Shown in pieces: positions 25,187 to 36,759 of a stretch of DNA of 64,000 bases (within the stretch, counting starts at the first letter, position 1; the number at the start of each line of letters is the position of its first letter). Made by a program: the position numbers and the translations under genes. The DNA comes from Diadophis punctatus similis (Eukaryota; Chordata; Lepidosauria; Squamata; Dipsadidae), in NCBI GenBank assembly GCA_023053685.1, contig JALIGW010000005.1:28198501-28262500 (forward strand), read 5' to 3'. The notes below the pieces were generated by a model. That model worked only from the letters and a program-made list of their open reading frames with translations. It was not told the DNA's origin and did not search any database.

Positions 25187-25755
25187 CAGTGCTTCTCAAA
25201 TAGTGGGGCGGGCCCCCCTGGGGGGGCACAGACCGATGCCAGGGGGGCGCATGACCCTGGGGGACATGCTTTTTTTGTCGCAGGGAGTAGGGTTTTTTTT
25301 TGCACCAAACAATAGCACACAGCACAGAGCAGGAGATATGAAGTGCAGATAACAAACCCTTAAGAGACACCATGGAAAAATATTTAACAGGGATGAAAAG
25401 AAAGGAGGAGAGAGATGGAGATAATGAGACAAACGTAAGTCTCCTGAAAGTTAAGACGAGGAAATATGATGAAGCGTATGTAGCGCTTGGCTTCACTGTG
25501 ACTACGGTGGGAGACAAGGAAAGATCGGTATGTTTACTGTGTCTAAAAATGTTGGCAGCGGACAGCATGAAGCCAAATAAATTAAGGCATCACTTAAACA
25601 CATTACACCCCAATCACGCTGATAAGCCGCTTGAGTTTTTTCAGCGAAAATGTGCCGAATATTGCAAACAATCGTCCCGGCGGAAAGTTGGGGCGGGCGC
25701 GAAATGTTTACTTCTTCCTAGGGAGGGCGTAACAGAAAATAATTGAGAAGCACTG
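25187..25755 (+). mobile_element. hAT (Charlie/ZBED-like) transposon, internally deleted
   Basis: Terminal inverted repeats CAGTGCTTCTCAA / TTGAGAAGCACTG are perfect over 13 bp. The 8-bp target duplication CTATAGGG is perfect (25179-25186, 25756-25763). It inserted into the LINE at 24985-26200. The interior keeps only the start of the transposase gene, so it is a deletion derivative of an autonomous element. The intact ends argue for fairly recent insertion. Confidence 0.93.
25372..25746 (+). CDS. Truncated hAT transposase, BED-type zinc-finger N-terminus
   Basis: The 124-residue frame starts with a true ATG and stops at TGA inside the right terminal repeat. Residues ~30-85 carry YDEAYVALGFTVTTVGDKER, a C54-x2-C57 pair and H74-x4-H79, then HADKPLEFFQRKCAEYCKQS. 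This layout is the BED-type DNA-binding finger region of Charlie-type hAT transposases and the host genes derived from them (ZBED/SCAND3/FAM200-like). The catalytic domain and dimerisation region are absent, lost in an internal deletion after about residue 105. It cannot transpose itself, but the finger alone could bind element ends if expressed. It lies antisense to GRK5. Confidence 0.8.
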   Translation: MEKYLTGMKRKEERDGDNETNVSLLKVKTRKYDEAYVALGFTVTTVGDKERSVCLLCLKMLAADSMKPNKLRHHLNTLHPNHADKPLEFFQRKCAEYCKQSSRRKVGAGAKCLLLPREGVTENN

Positions 25756-26217
25756 CTATAGGGCATTGCACATCAGAACAACTACACATAATGGCAGTTT
25801 TTCTCCACATACCATCACTCTACTAAACAACTAATTCCCACAACACTGTCAAACTATTTAGTAAGGCTGTATTACTATTATTCTTCTCATCTTTCCTATT
25901 ACCCATCTCCTTTTCTACTTATGACTATAACTTTGTTGCTTGTATCTTTACGATTTATATTGTTTTATTTAGTTTCCTAATATGATTTATGTTGATTGCT
26001 TATTTAGTATCCTGTGACTATCACTAAGTGTTGTATCTTATGATTTATGATGAATGTATTTTTATGATGACTATGATCATGATTTATCATTTATAGCTTT
26101 TATGTACACTGAGAGCTTATGCACCAAAGATAAATTCCTTGTGTGTCCAATCACACTTGGACAATGAAGAATTCTATTCTATATATTGTTCCTATTCCTG
26201 GTAAAGGTCCTCTAACA

Positions 26218-26404
26218 CAGCAGCCCCCAACCTTTTGGGTACTAGGGACTGATTCCGTGAAGAAAGGTTTTTTTGTGGATTGGAGGGGGTGTGGTTTTGT
26301 GTGCTGCCTGCATCCCTTAGATGGGGCTTTGCTTGTTTGCGGGGCCCAGTTGCTGGCATGTCGCAGACCGGTGCCGATCCATGGACCAGGGTTGGGGACC
26401 CCTG
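26218..26404. mobile_element. hAT-type MITE ('CCCCAACCTTTTGGG' family)
   Basis: Ends CAGCAGCCCCCAACC and GGTTGGGGACCCCTG. Flanks CTCTAACA (26210-26217) and CTCTAAGA (26405-26412) match at 7 of 8. Same family as 27343-27530. Confidence 0.9.
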
Positions 26405-26412
26405 CTCTAAGA

Positions 26413-27334
26413 CAGATAAAGGGATCCCTTCTGCCCTAAAAGTAGAGCAATTTTCCTGTGTGCAACCAGTCAGTTTTGCAATGAAAAACTATAAAATTCA
26501 TTTATAACTTTCCATAGATTCGGATCTAATTTCAAAACTACTCTTAAATTGGACTCAATCCCAGCTTGAAACAAACCCTCACAACATCTCATGATAAATG
26601 CTAGTAGCTGATTCTACATATACAACTTAAAAACTTTCTATATTATTCTGACAATGAAACATGAGGGTTTATTGCTTATTCCTCTGAGTTACTGTATACC
26701 TTGTCCATCAGCACTGCTGCGTAAGCACTATGAATTTTTTTTTAGCCCATACATATAATTACTGGCCACATTTTGTTGCCTTCCAAAAAAACGTTAAGTC
26801 ATATTCATAACTTTCAATTAAATATAACCTGTGACTGTGGTGGCAAAGATTTGTTTACTCCAACTTAGTGTTCTTCACGAGGTATGATCCACAACTCCTG
26901 TCATCCTGCACAGTAAGCCATTGTTTAATGCTAAAAGGCTTTGGAAAATTGAGTGCCTGTTCATAATTTAATGAGCACTACATTTGGCAGAGCTTTCATT
27001 CAATAGCAAAAACTCATTAAAAGAATCAATTCAATTAGTGATATTTAATAAACAAGTTACCATTTAATATTACTATTAACTTACAAGACTTCTGAATCAA
27101 AGCTAGAATCAAACCTTATATATCTTCACAGCAAGGGGCTATCAGGGGCATTTTCATTTGAAATTCTAACTGTAAGTGGAAGTGGTTGATGGGGTAAGAA
27201 GCCTTCATCCCTATGCTAGCCATCTCTTACTCCTGTCTTTTTCTATACTTTAAAATTGTTTAATTTGCATAGTTCTGATATATTAATTACTTTCTATTTA
27301 TCTTTTTATAATCTGTAAGGTGCCCAGAGTCACC
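26413..27334. other. Intronic spacer, LINE/SINE tail at its end
   Basis: Mostly unique AT-rich DNA. About 27315-27342, 'GTAAGGTGCCCAGAGTCACC' resembles a reptile LINE/SINE tail that resumes after the inserted MITE at 27539 (AAATGGCAGCACAAAATTTG). Confidence 0.5.
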
Positions 27335-27342
27335 TTATAGGG

Positions 27343-27530
27343 CAGCGTCTCCCAACCTTTTGGGCACCAGGGACCAGTTCTGTGGCTAGAGGTTATTCCG
27401 TGGACTGGAGGAGGTGTGGTTTCGCATGCTGCCTGAATCCCGTGGATTGGGCTTCAGTTGTTTGTGTGATCCAGTTTCTGGCATGTTGTGGACCGGGGCT
27501 GGTTCATGGATCAGAAGTTGGGGACCTCAG
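27343..27530. mobile_element. hAT-type MITE ('CCCCAACCTTTTGGG' family), second copy
   Basis: Ends CAGCGTCTCCCAACC and GTTGGGGACCTCAG. Perfect 8-bp target duplication TTATAGGG at 27335-27342 and 27531-27538. It interrupts a LINE/SINE tail. Confidence 0.92.
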
Positions 27531-27599
27531 TTATAGGGGAAATGGCAGCACAAAATTTGAATAATACCAAAGCACAATAGGACCAATGACCAAACTAGC

Positions 27600-28450
27600 C
27601 TACAAGAAAGACCAAATGAAGAACAGAATAGTTTCTGTTCAAAAGACACAGAAGACATAGAGAACACAGTATTATATTTTAAAAAATCAGGTTAAAAAAC
27701 AGATAACAACAAGACCTGGCAATGACTAAGAGCAGGAAAGTTGAAGAACGAAACCGAGTTTAACTGTGGCTGCACAACACCAAGCTTTAAGAATAAATGC
27801 ATACAAAGCCAAAAATTGAGAAGACAGCAACAGACAGCAAATGCTACCTCTGCAAAGAAACTGAAGAAACAGTGGATCATCTGGTTAGCTACTGTAAGAA
27901 GATTGCATAGACTGACTACAAACAAAGACATGGCAAAATAGCAGCAATGGTGTATTGGAAAATCTGCAATACCATTTGCCTGCAAGCAAGTTCTGGTGGG
28001 ACCATTAAATAGAAAAAGTAACAGAAAATGAAGAACCTAAAATTTTCTGGGACTTTAAAATTTGAACAGAGAAGCACCTGCCACATAACATCCCAGACTT
28101 AATAACTATTGATAAGAAATGCAAAAAGGACTGGGGATAGTGGACCTAGCAGTACCTGGAGACAGCAGGATAGAAGAGGAAGAATTGGAGAAGATAACAA
28201 AATACAAAGACCTGCAAATAGAAATAACTGTGACATAAGATAGCAAAGATAGTAATAGTGTTCTTGGATGAAATCCCAAAACAACTGGAATAGCACTTGA
28301 ACACCATCAGCATTGACAAAATCACCAACAGTCAATTGCAAAAGGCAGCTTTACTTGGAACAGCTTACATCCTGTGGCAATATCTTGTAACATCATAAAA
28401 CATCACATCTGTCTATCCCAGGTCATTTGGAAGGATTCAGTAGATGGATA
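27600..28450 (+). pseudogene. R4/Dong-like LINE remnant, ORF C-terminus
   Basis: Shifting plus-strand frames give CYLCKETEETVDHLVSYCKK (27840-27900), a zinc-knuckle-like stretch, then VDLAVPGDSRIEEEELEKI at about 28139-28195 and QLQKAALLGTAYIL at 28332-28373. This order is typical of the C-terminal part of R4/Dong-type site-specific LINE proteins in reptiles. Frameshifts and stops show it is dead. Confidence 0.7.
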
Positions 28451-28499
28451 TAAAAGTGCTAAATCTAGTCTGAACATCTGGCTGACTTCAGACCACCCA

Positions 28500-29340
28500 A
28501 GGCTTCCCCTGACCCACTGAGACACCTCATGCTTCCTCCCCTGGGATCCCCACAATTGTTCCTCCCCCCATCCTGCCGTGCGTCTCCTCTAAAGCCTTTC
28601 TGCCGTGGTTTCTTTGCCTGCTTGTAATCTCAGCACAAAAAGTGTTTGGAAGCCATCAAGACTTTGGGGCAGTGAAGTTGCGTTGCTTCAACCTCCCATT
28701 GACTTGCAAGCGCTCTTCACGCTGAGAGTGGAACGGCAAAAAAGTGTTTGCAAGCCGACAAGATTTTGGGGCAGTGAAATCGCATTGCTTCAAGTTTCCC
28801 ATCGGCTTGCAAGCGCTCTTCGCTCCAAGACTGGAATGGTGCAAAATGGTGCAAGCTGATGGGAGGCTTCAAGCAACACGATTTCGCTGCCCCAAAGTCT
28901 TGTCAGCTTGCAAGCGCTCTTCGGCTGGATCTGGTGCAGGCCTTGGTTCGCAGAGAACAGAGGCCTAAAGTACTATACTGCGAGATCACGCAAGATCAGT
29001 AGCGCGCTATTTTGCTACTCTCGAGTGATCTTGCACTACTTTAGGCCTCTGTTTTCTGCAAATGCACTGAAGCAGGCAAAGGAACCGAGAGCTTGCTAGA
29101 TCATCGCAAGGTAAGTGAGTCTCCACAGGCCCAATGGCTGTGGAGACCTGGCGGGGTGGAGGTGGAGAAGAATAGGCAGGGTGAATGTTGCAGTGCTTCT
29201 GCCATCGTTCGTAAGTGTGAACAACGGCTGTGTTACTACACCATTCATCATTTCGGGACTAGGTCGTAAGTATTTGGGGGAATCTATGTCATAACTTCAA
29301 ACGGTCGCTAAGTGAACTGTCGTAACTCAGGGATTACCTG
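28500..29340. repeat. Complex repeat block with direct and inverted units, Tigger-like right end
   Basis: A ~90-bp unit containing 'TTTGGGGCAGTGAA' and 'CTTGCAAGCGCTCTTC' occurs directly at about 28638-28726 and 28740-28826, then inverted at about 28852-28925. A ~45-bp inverted pair (GCAGARAACAGAGGCCTAAA) spans 28952-29060. The right end GGTCGCTAAGTGAACTGTCG...GGATTACCTG followed by TA matches the Tigger-like family. No matching left end found. Confidence 0.7.
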
Positions 29341-29342
29341 TA

Positions 29343-30024
29343 CTTCTTTAAAGAAACTCATGAATAATTTATTGCAACAAGACAATTTTATAAATTAGAC
29401 TAAAACAGACACATATATTTTCTGAAGTTAATCTGGACTCAAGTAATAATGGTTTGGGATTCACATAAAGCTTACAATAAGGCAACTTATTATTTCTTAA
29501 GCTTTTAGAATAGAGTCCCAGATTCGGCCTTGTCAAATGTTGGCAGGAATTAAGCTAGAGATTGCTGTTAAGGATACTGAGCTTGCCTATGACAAGAAAG
29601 AGGAAGAGAACAAAAGGTGGAAGGCTGGTTTTGTAAATAGCTGCTAGAACAAAAGTGTGGAGGAAAACAAGCTGTAGCTTATTGTGAAAAGAGGAACAGA
29701 TTGTATTTTTTTCTCCCAGATTGTGGGTGAGGTCAGTACATCTGCAGCTGTCTGCCATAATTCTGCAAGCTCTGTTTCTAAACTCTTCTGCATGCTACCT
29801 AGAAAGGATATAGAAACCACATTTCGACCTTTCCGTTCACCAGGGGAACATTAAGAGTAGGGAGGGCAAGGCTGGCACTCATAAGGAGATGGAGGAGCTG
29901 CCAATGCACCTCCTGCTATGAAAGTAGAAATTCTTTGTAAAGCATTGTACGGGAGTAAATCTACCTTGCTGCATTATTATCTGAAGGATTCATCGCTAGT
30001 TAAGAGTAGCCCCACCTGGCTGTC
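29343..30024. other. Intronic spacer, nothing recognised
   Basis: AT-rich DNA with no gene or named repeat. Confidence 0.45.
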
Positions 30025-30084
30025 TCTGGAATTCTGGGAATTGAAGTCCATAAGTCATAAAGGGGCCATAGTTCCCCACCCCTG
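30025..30084. mobile_element. Half of a palindromic MITE
   Basis: GGAATTCTGGGAATTGAAGT...AAGGGGCCATAGTTCCCCAC ending CCCCTG matches one arm of the palindromic family. The other arm is missing. Confidence 0.6.
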
Positions 30085-32480
30085 CTCTATTGTGGCCTTC
30101 TTAGTATCATGAAACATAGAAGGTATAGCAAATCATCAGGAAACTACATCTATCATTATTCTCCACAAAGATACTTGGTACTTCATCTCACACACCATCA
30201 GAATCTGCAGTTTGTGGATGGAAGAAGTCTTCTATTAATGTTTTCTGGGAATGATTCCATTATAAGGAATATCCATGGTTTCTTTCTGAGTAAATATTGT
30301 GATAGTAGCAAGAAAACTACTACTGTTGTTTGAACAAATTTATAAACATATCAAACAAGGATAAGTGGGAATTGAGCTAGTAATGGGCTATCTATGAGGC
30401 TCCATATGTATACACTCCACGCATAAAAGATAATACATCTGCTGTTGGCAAAACATCCATTGCCTAGTTTGAAGGCATTTAGTAAATCATGTCACTGAGT
30501 CAGCTAAACTAAGAAAAAAGATGGGACTTTTTTACTTCATTCATATAATGAAAGTCAGGAAGCTGAAGCAAATCAAGTTGACTGCTCTTCAGATTGGCTA
30601 CTATATCAGATTTTGCATCAAGAAAGGAGGCAGCATTTGCTGAAAGTGGAATTTAATCTACCTTGGGTGATTTGCATCTTTTCTGGTCCTAAAAACACAA
30701 GATTTCCACCATGCAAGTTGACTTGGGAGGAAAAAAAAGAGATATATTGAGACAAAATAGCATTTTAGTTCATTCCCATTTCAATATAACTCTAACCCTA
30801 AAGGAAATACTATTTTTTCCTAAGCAATTTATTCTTAAAATGGGAAGTCAGCCCCAGATTGGTAAAAATCCCATAAAGGAGACAGAGATTATTTTATTTC
30901 CTGGACAAATATTCTTCCTGGCAGTGGGACTTTCTCACTTTCAGGCCATCTCCCTCCCAGATGAATGCACAATCCTATGACTATTTCCAAAGCACATATA
31001 TTTAAGAGCTTGATATGAATAATGTTCAGCTGAACCTGAACCTATTAGGATAACATGGAATTCCAACAATATCAATGCCTAATGTTCTAAGATTAATCCC
31101 TGACTTTATGATTCTGAGTGATACATGCAAGAAAAGTCTCGAACGGCTCAGCTAACGTGGTGTTCTATTTCTTCAGGCAATCCATGAAGGAAATTGAAAA
31201 CAGGCTGCTTTATAAACATATAACAAATCAGTATATTTCAGCCCTACTTACCAGCCTTCAGGCTGAATGCCAGTGTTAATATGTGATTGTCTACATAAAT
31301 CACCATATTCTAATGAAGCCAAAATTTAGTTCCATGTGCATGGCCTCTTTTTTGTTCTTTTTTGAATTCCAAATTAGAAGGAAAAAGTTGTGAAATACTT
31401 TAGAGATTAAGTAATTTGACTGAACATTCCTTTATATACTACTCAAGGAACTTGGCACAGGGAATATTTTTTTTGATAGTTACTTCTTTTCAAAACCAAA
31501 AATCAAAGCAATAGTTGGAATGTATTTCTACTGAAGTCTACCACTTTCATTTTATCACAATACTCTAGAGTGGAAGATAATTCTTGTTTTACCAGTTTTC
31601 TTCTTCTTTTGAATGCCAAAGATATAATGATCAAGGGAAAACTGTTTCTCCCATATAAACATAAATCTAAAGTTTGTGTTCAACTTAAGTCTATCTTCCT
31701 GAATATGTTTACTAGAAGACGATCCAAATGGAGTTAGTGCAACTTAGTTCTAAGTAAATACACATTTGAAGTAAGAAACTAAAACATTAAAAAATGAGAT
31801 ATATGACCATAAGTTGCAGAGACTGGCAGTGGAATTGAATTTTGAAGTAGGACAAGAACATTATGAACTGGTCAGTTTATTTAGTGGTGTTATTCATCTG
31901 GCAGAAAATTAAAGGTGAAATGAGGACTGAAATGGCAGTAAAACCAGTCATACAGTTGTAAAAGGCAGACAGTGAAATAATTTCTAGCTCTTCAGAAAAC
32001 AATATTAGAAAAAACAAATATTACAATTTTAAAAAATCTTTTACATTCCAAAACATCTAAAACCAACATTAATATGCACATTATGATATTCAGAAATGTT
32101 TGACTATATCAATTGCTGTATTTCATTACATAATTGCACAGAACAGTTTCATTACAGATTATTATATACATAAAGCACAAAACATCACAGCCTTACACAA
32201 AAGGAAAATGTTAACTTGAATGGTACATCCCCAGAATGTATTAATTATAACTGTGGGATATGGGATGAAGGTGTGGTTACCCAGCCAGCCCACAAATACT
32301 AGAGTTTAATTGGAAAATTTGGGAGGCAATTTGTGTACCCAGAATTAAACAAACCCCACAGTAGAAGAGTAAAATTATAGACAGGATTCTTAGTAATGGC
32401 AACAAATTATTTTTGTTTTATATATGCCAGCATATCCACTCTAAAAAAATACTCCATATATTCATTTGCCTTCTTCAGCA
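30085..32480. other. Intronic spacer, nothing recognised
   Basis: 2.4 kb without a named repeat or gene. It is one of the longest repeat-poor stretches in the intron. Confidence 0.45.
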
Positions 32481-32482
32481 TA

Positions 32483-32808
32483 CAGATAGTCCTTGACTTA
32501 CAACAACAATCATTTTTCAGACTTACGATTTGCAACCATTTTTGATCCATTGATCAAAATTCAGATGCTTGGCTACTGACCCATATTTATGACAGGCGCA
32601 GTGTCCCAAGATCATGTGATCACCTTTTGTGACCTTCTGACAAGCGAAGTCAATGGGAAAGCCAGATTCACTTCCTAGCCAAACTGCAGTGCTTCACTTA
32701 ACAACTGTGGCAAGAAAGGCCTGAAATGTGCAAAAGTCACTTAACAATTGTCTGACTTAGCAACAGAAATTTTGGGCTCAATTGTGGTCGTAAGTCGAGG
32801 ATTAGCTG
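32483..32808. mobile_element. Tigger-like MITE, reversed and internally shortened
   Basis: Starts CAGATAGTCCTTGACTTAC, ends GTCGTAAGTCGAGGATTAGCTG, with TA on both sides. Orientation is opposite to 23595-23980. 326 bp. Confidence 0.85.
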
Positions 32809-32810
32809 TA

Positions 32811-33830
32811 TATATTTCTCAGGGTGTATCTTCCTGCCAGAACAACATAAACACTAAAAATTCCACCAAACGGGAATCTCACTCAGACCAAGTGGGAAGA
32901 AATCGCTTTTACTGTATAACAGTTTCATTTTAAAACTTTTTGTTGTTCATAGAAGTGAGATCCTTAAACAAAAAAATAAAATTTAAAGATGTGTTGGCTT
33001 ACTCTTAAATTGATCTCAAAATTATTTTAAGTTATTAGCAGCAACGCAAATGCTGGGTTATACTTTGCCCTTTTGCTTTATTGTATTCATTCTTTTATCC
33101 CTACCTCCAATTCTGCTTTTTTCCCCTCCCAAAATAATAATAGGGTAAATTTTATTAAGCAGGTGCTATAGGCACCACCTGACATCATTATTATCCTTTA
33201 AAAGTCAAGGATAAATGCCAGAATATTCTTCTTATATAGCTTTTCTATTTCAGAAAAAATAAGCAATAAAAGAACATTTAGCTACATCCAAATGCAAGTG
33301 GCAGAAGAGGTAAAATGAATTAACTTTGGCTGACCTATGGTTTTTCGCCATTTTACTCCTGATAATTCCATATACATATTTACGACGATTTAAGATTCAC
33401 TGGATGTTACTTATTTCTTTCACAGCCAAGGCTGTGTTTTCACACATTTGATTCACAAGTTGCTGTTTTTAAAACAACTGCTGCAGCAACCCCTCGATGC
33501 TCATTTTGCTTTGACTGATTTGTCACTCGGTGATTTTGGCAGAAGTCTCTTGCACAGATAAATGAAATGCTAACGTACAGGCTTTACCAGCTATTCTCAA
33601 AGTGCTTTAGACAACCCTTTTTATTTTGGCCACAAAACAGACGTCATGTCGCTTAAGAACGACCTTCAGATTCCCAATATATACCAAAAGTGTTTACTAG
33701 GTCAGGAAATGGGACAGAGATTCTATCAATACATCCACAGATATGCAGCGCATGCCATGCTTATACGTACTGCGACATACACGGTGGAAGAAGAGAAGCA
33801 ATCAGAACGGGCGCAACTGTTACAAATTGT
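32811..33830. other. Intronic spacer, nothing recognised
   Basis: AT-rich; no gene or repeat named. Confidence 0.45.
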
Positions 33831-33980
33831 GAAGAAGAAGAAGAAGAAGAAGAAGAAGAAGAAGAGGAAGAGGAAGAGGAAGAGGAAGAGGAAGAAGAAA
33901 AGAAGAAGAAAAGAAGAAGAAGAAGAAGAAGAAGAAGAAGAAGAAGAAGAAGAAGAAGAAGAAGAAGAAGAAGAAGAAGA
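33831..33980. repeat. (GAA)n purine tract with GAG interruptions
   Basis: 150 bp of GAA triplets with a GAGGAA block near 33862-33894 and AAAAGAAG breaks near 33898-33915. Purine-only on the plus strand, so GRK5 pre-mRNA reads UUC/CUU. Poly-Glu/Lys frames here are artefacts. Confidence 0.98.
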
Positions 33981-34149
33981 CATAATATATACACCATACA
34001 GTAGATCTCATGGCTTTTGTGTTTACTCCCTTGTAAACCCACAATATCTAGATCCAGAATTTTTAAAATAAAGATCTTTTGTTTTTGCCTCAAAGGTGTT
34101 TTTTTCCCCCAAAAAGCAATTGGGATGTGTGTGTTTTTTCCTGAGGGTT

Positions 34150-34205
34150 TCCTGAGGAAGATGTTTCGCTTCTCATTCAAGAAGCTTCGTCAGTTCTGGC
34201 AGGAT
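34150..34205. repeat. Dispersed retrotransposon-like tail fragment
   Basis: 'CCTGAGGAAGATGTTTCGCT' and 'CATTCAAGAAGCTTCGTCAG' form a motif I recognise as widespread in reptile and fish repeat tails; element type not certain. Confidence 0.4.
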
Positions 34206-34439
34206 GGTGGGGGCGATGGAAGGATTAGTTTTCACAAGATGGGGGAGGGGGTTGGAAGGATCATATTTTTTTGCAGTCATCTGGTCGTTAGTACTCTCCC
34301 TGAGAGCTTTTGATGCCAATTCTCAAAAGGCAACTTCTCATTGAATATTGGTAAATACTATCAAATCGGAATTGCCATTCAGCTGTGGAATCCAGAGTCA
34401 GGAAAAGTAGTGAGCTCCGTTTTGCTCAATGTGTTAAGA

Positions 34440-34817
34440 TACTGGTCCTCAACCTGTGGTCTACGGATCCCTGAGGGGGCCTGATGTTGTCACAGGTCCA
34501 CAAAGGGAGATCACAGATGCTTGAAGAAATGTTATGATTTAAATCTTGAGTTAACTCTTGGGGCCATGAAACAAACAAAATGTTTAAAAGTTATGATATT
34601 TATGTAGTTACTTATTGAGCACATCTAAATTATATTAAAGTAAGCACAGTATCATTACGATCCCCAAAGCATGTCACAACTTTTGAGCACCCCTAACGTT
34701 TGGAAATTGAAAGTTGAAAAATTTCACACGCCCTAGCACTGGCCATGTGGTCCGTGGCCACAAAAGTTACTTAAAAGGGGGTGGGGGTCCGTGTTGAAGA
34801 AAATGTTGACACCACTG
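34440..34817. mobile_element. hAT-type MITE ('TGGTYCTCAACC' family)
   Basis: TACTGGTCCTCAACCTGTGG at the left; AAATGTTGACACCACTG at the right. Flanks TGTTAAGA (34432-34439) and TGTTAAAA (34818-34825) match at 7 of 8. Family shared with 36006-36192. Confidence 0.85.
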
Positions 34818-34825
34818 TGTTAAAA

Positions 34826-35997
34826 TATTCTGGAATCCTAGATACAGCAGAAGAATTAATGGCCGCTGCAGGTTACATCTTTAGCACACCATGGAAATTG
34901 CTCTCTTTGAGTTGTTTGGATAGTTAGAATCCATATTCCACCACCTTGATGTAGTAATTTTTGTTTATAGTTTGGAGGTAACATTTGGTCTCAAAGCCAC
35001 ACTTGGCTTTGACTGATGGTTCAAGAGGTAGCAGGGCATCAATGAAGAGTAGCAGCATCAATGAAGAGATAATGTCTATTTTTTTAAAAAAAGCACAACC
35101 ACCTGAATAATATTAACATAAATTAAGTAACTCCCTTTTTACAAACTTGTAATACCTTAATTCAAATTAGAGTTGGGGCGATTGGAAGTAACATACTTAA
35201 ATTGTATAACATTATATTAAATTAGAAACATGGGATGCAAAATGTTTTCTAAAATAAGTACAATTCTGTGGCACTTTTGGAAAGATTTTGGCAGCCACAT
35301 CTAAGATTTCTGGCAGTCTTACATGGTGGACTTCTTTTCTATACCAAGCGTAGAACCTCTTCTCTCTCACTCTAAGAAAGTAGCATCTATAAATGTAACA
35401 GCTGCAATATAGCTTGAAACAACACGTTTTTCTTTCATTCGGGACACAGTACAGTTTTTGCCCAGAGAATAAAAGCAGGAAGTAAGCAAGGAAGCTGATG
35501 GGAATTTCTAAAAGAAGAATCAAATTGGGGACTGGAAATGCCATATTATATTAATTGTTCCTACATTTAAACCTCAAACCTTCAGATGATAAGGAGTAAG
35601 ATTCTGCATGGAAATCACCTCTCACAATAATACCATCATTTTTTGGCCCCTACTAAAACATCCACAATATTAATTTTGCATCTAACATATGACATTAAAA
35701 GTTATCTGCATGGAGTCCGGCTGCTGCAGGTGCCCAGGTGCCCATTGGCATTGAGCCCACTCCATAATTTACATTATATTATATCTGCTTATCTTTGCAG
35801 GTTTCATGAGACTTATTGGTTTTGCTTGCTAGCTGCCTTGATATTTCCTCTGAGCATATGTGACATCTTTTTATGAATTAAAAACCTTCCATGTACTAAG
35901 TTACTTCAATGGTTAGACAACGGCATTTATTTCTGAGGTCTTATTCATCTTCCCCCACTATAGTGATCAAAGTGGTAGCAGTGATAAAACAGCTAAG
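34826..35997. other. Intronic spacer, nothing recognised
   Basis: A small direct repeat 'ATCAATGAAGAG' occurs near 35038-35070. The frame at 35212-35544 on the minus strand matches no family I know. Confidence 0.45.
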
Positions 35998-36005
35998 AGG
36001 TAACA

Positions 36006-36192
36006 CAGTGGTTTTCAATCTTTTCTTCACCACAGACCCCCTTTAAATACCTTTTGTGGCCACAGACCATAGCTACGGACCACCAAGGCTTAACTCAAGA
36101 TTTAAATCATAACATTTCTTCAAGGCTCGCGGACCCCATGTGACGACAGTGCAGCCCCCTGGGGTCCACGGACCACAGGTTGAGAACAACTG
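36006..36192. mobile_element. hAT-type MITE ('TGGTYCTCAACC' family), short copy
   Basis: Ends CAGTGGTTTTCAATC and GGTTGAGAACAACTG. Perfect 8-bp target duplication AGGTAACA at 35998-36005 and 36193-36200. Confidence 0.92.
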
Positions 36193-36200
36193 AGGTAACA

Positions 36201-36751
36201 TGCTTAAAGCCCAATCACTGAAATATCCCCACTGCTTCTACTGTGCTCTTGCCATTATACCACATTGTGCCAATGTGCATTGTGCCTTGTGCCAATGTAT
36301 CCTGAAACCATCTCTCTTAAACAAAGAGGCAAGAAATGGTAATAAAAAGACATTTTACACATGTCCAAAGGCATTCTGTTTCCGGGACAGACTCTTAGCC
36401 CTCAAAGTATTATTTAACCTTGGCTCCAATTAAACTATTTTTGGGCACCACCAACGGAAAGAAGCCAAATAGAAGAACAGGTTGCATTTTAAGCAAACTA
36501 CTTAAAACATTCTGCTAAAGTAAAGATCTACAGTTGGTGTTGGGATTTTAGTTAAATAGAGCTGAAATGATCTGCCAAGCCTGTCACTTTACTGCACAAT
36601 GATGTGGGTCTTCAGAAATTTTTGAACTGGAAAATTCTCCAGAGAAAAAATTTTATGCAAGAGAAAAAAAACCCTATATAGGCTAATTACACAGGATAAT
36701 TTTTAATTTACATCAGAACATTGTCCAATGCAAATCACCCTGTACACCCTG
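36201..36751. other. Intronic spacer, nothing recognised
   Basis: A small repeat of 'TTGTGCCAATGT' lies near 36266-36300. No gene. Confidence 0.45.
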
Positions 36752-36759
36752 CCTTAGAG

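Larger units (their letters stand above)
24985..26200 (+). pseudogene. Non-LTR retrotransposon 3' part (snake CR1/Rex-type LINE), split by a hAT element
   Basis: The plus-strand frame shows LPSIEDLYTVRVKKRTVKIS and DPSHPAHKLFQFLPS (about 25063-25170), then, after the inserted element, HNGSF.PH.ITLLNN (about 25788-25835). This is the C-terminal signature of Jockey-superfamily LINE ORF2 proteins. The 3' end 'CACTGAGAGCTTATGCACCA' and 'TCACACTTGGACAATGAAGA' runs into ATTCTATTCT, the unit linked to AATAG microsatellites in snakes. The copy is 5'-truncated and broken. Clade name is provisional. Confidence 0.75.

Noticed and set aside
25179..25568. Minus-strand 129-codon frame opposite the BED-finger ORF
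   Set aside because: Shadow of the plus-strand transposase frame, which has the family motifs and a proper start and stop.
33646..34180. Poly-Glu/Lys and poly-Ser/Leu frames near 33.8 kb
   Set aside because: Direct product of the GAA repeat; flanking residues resemble nothing.
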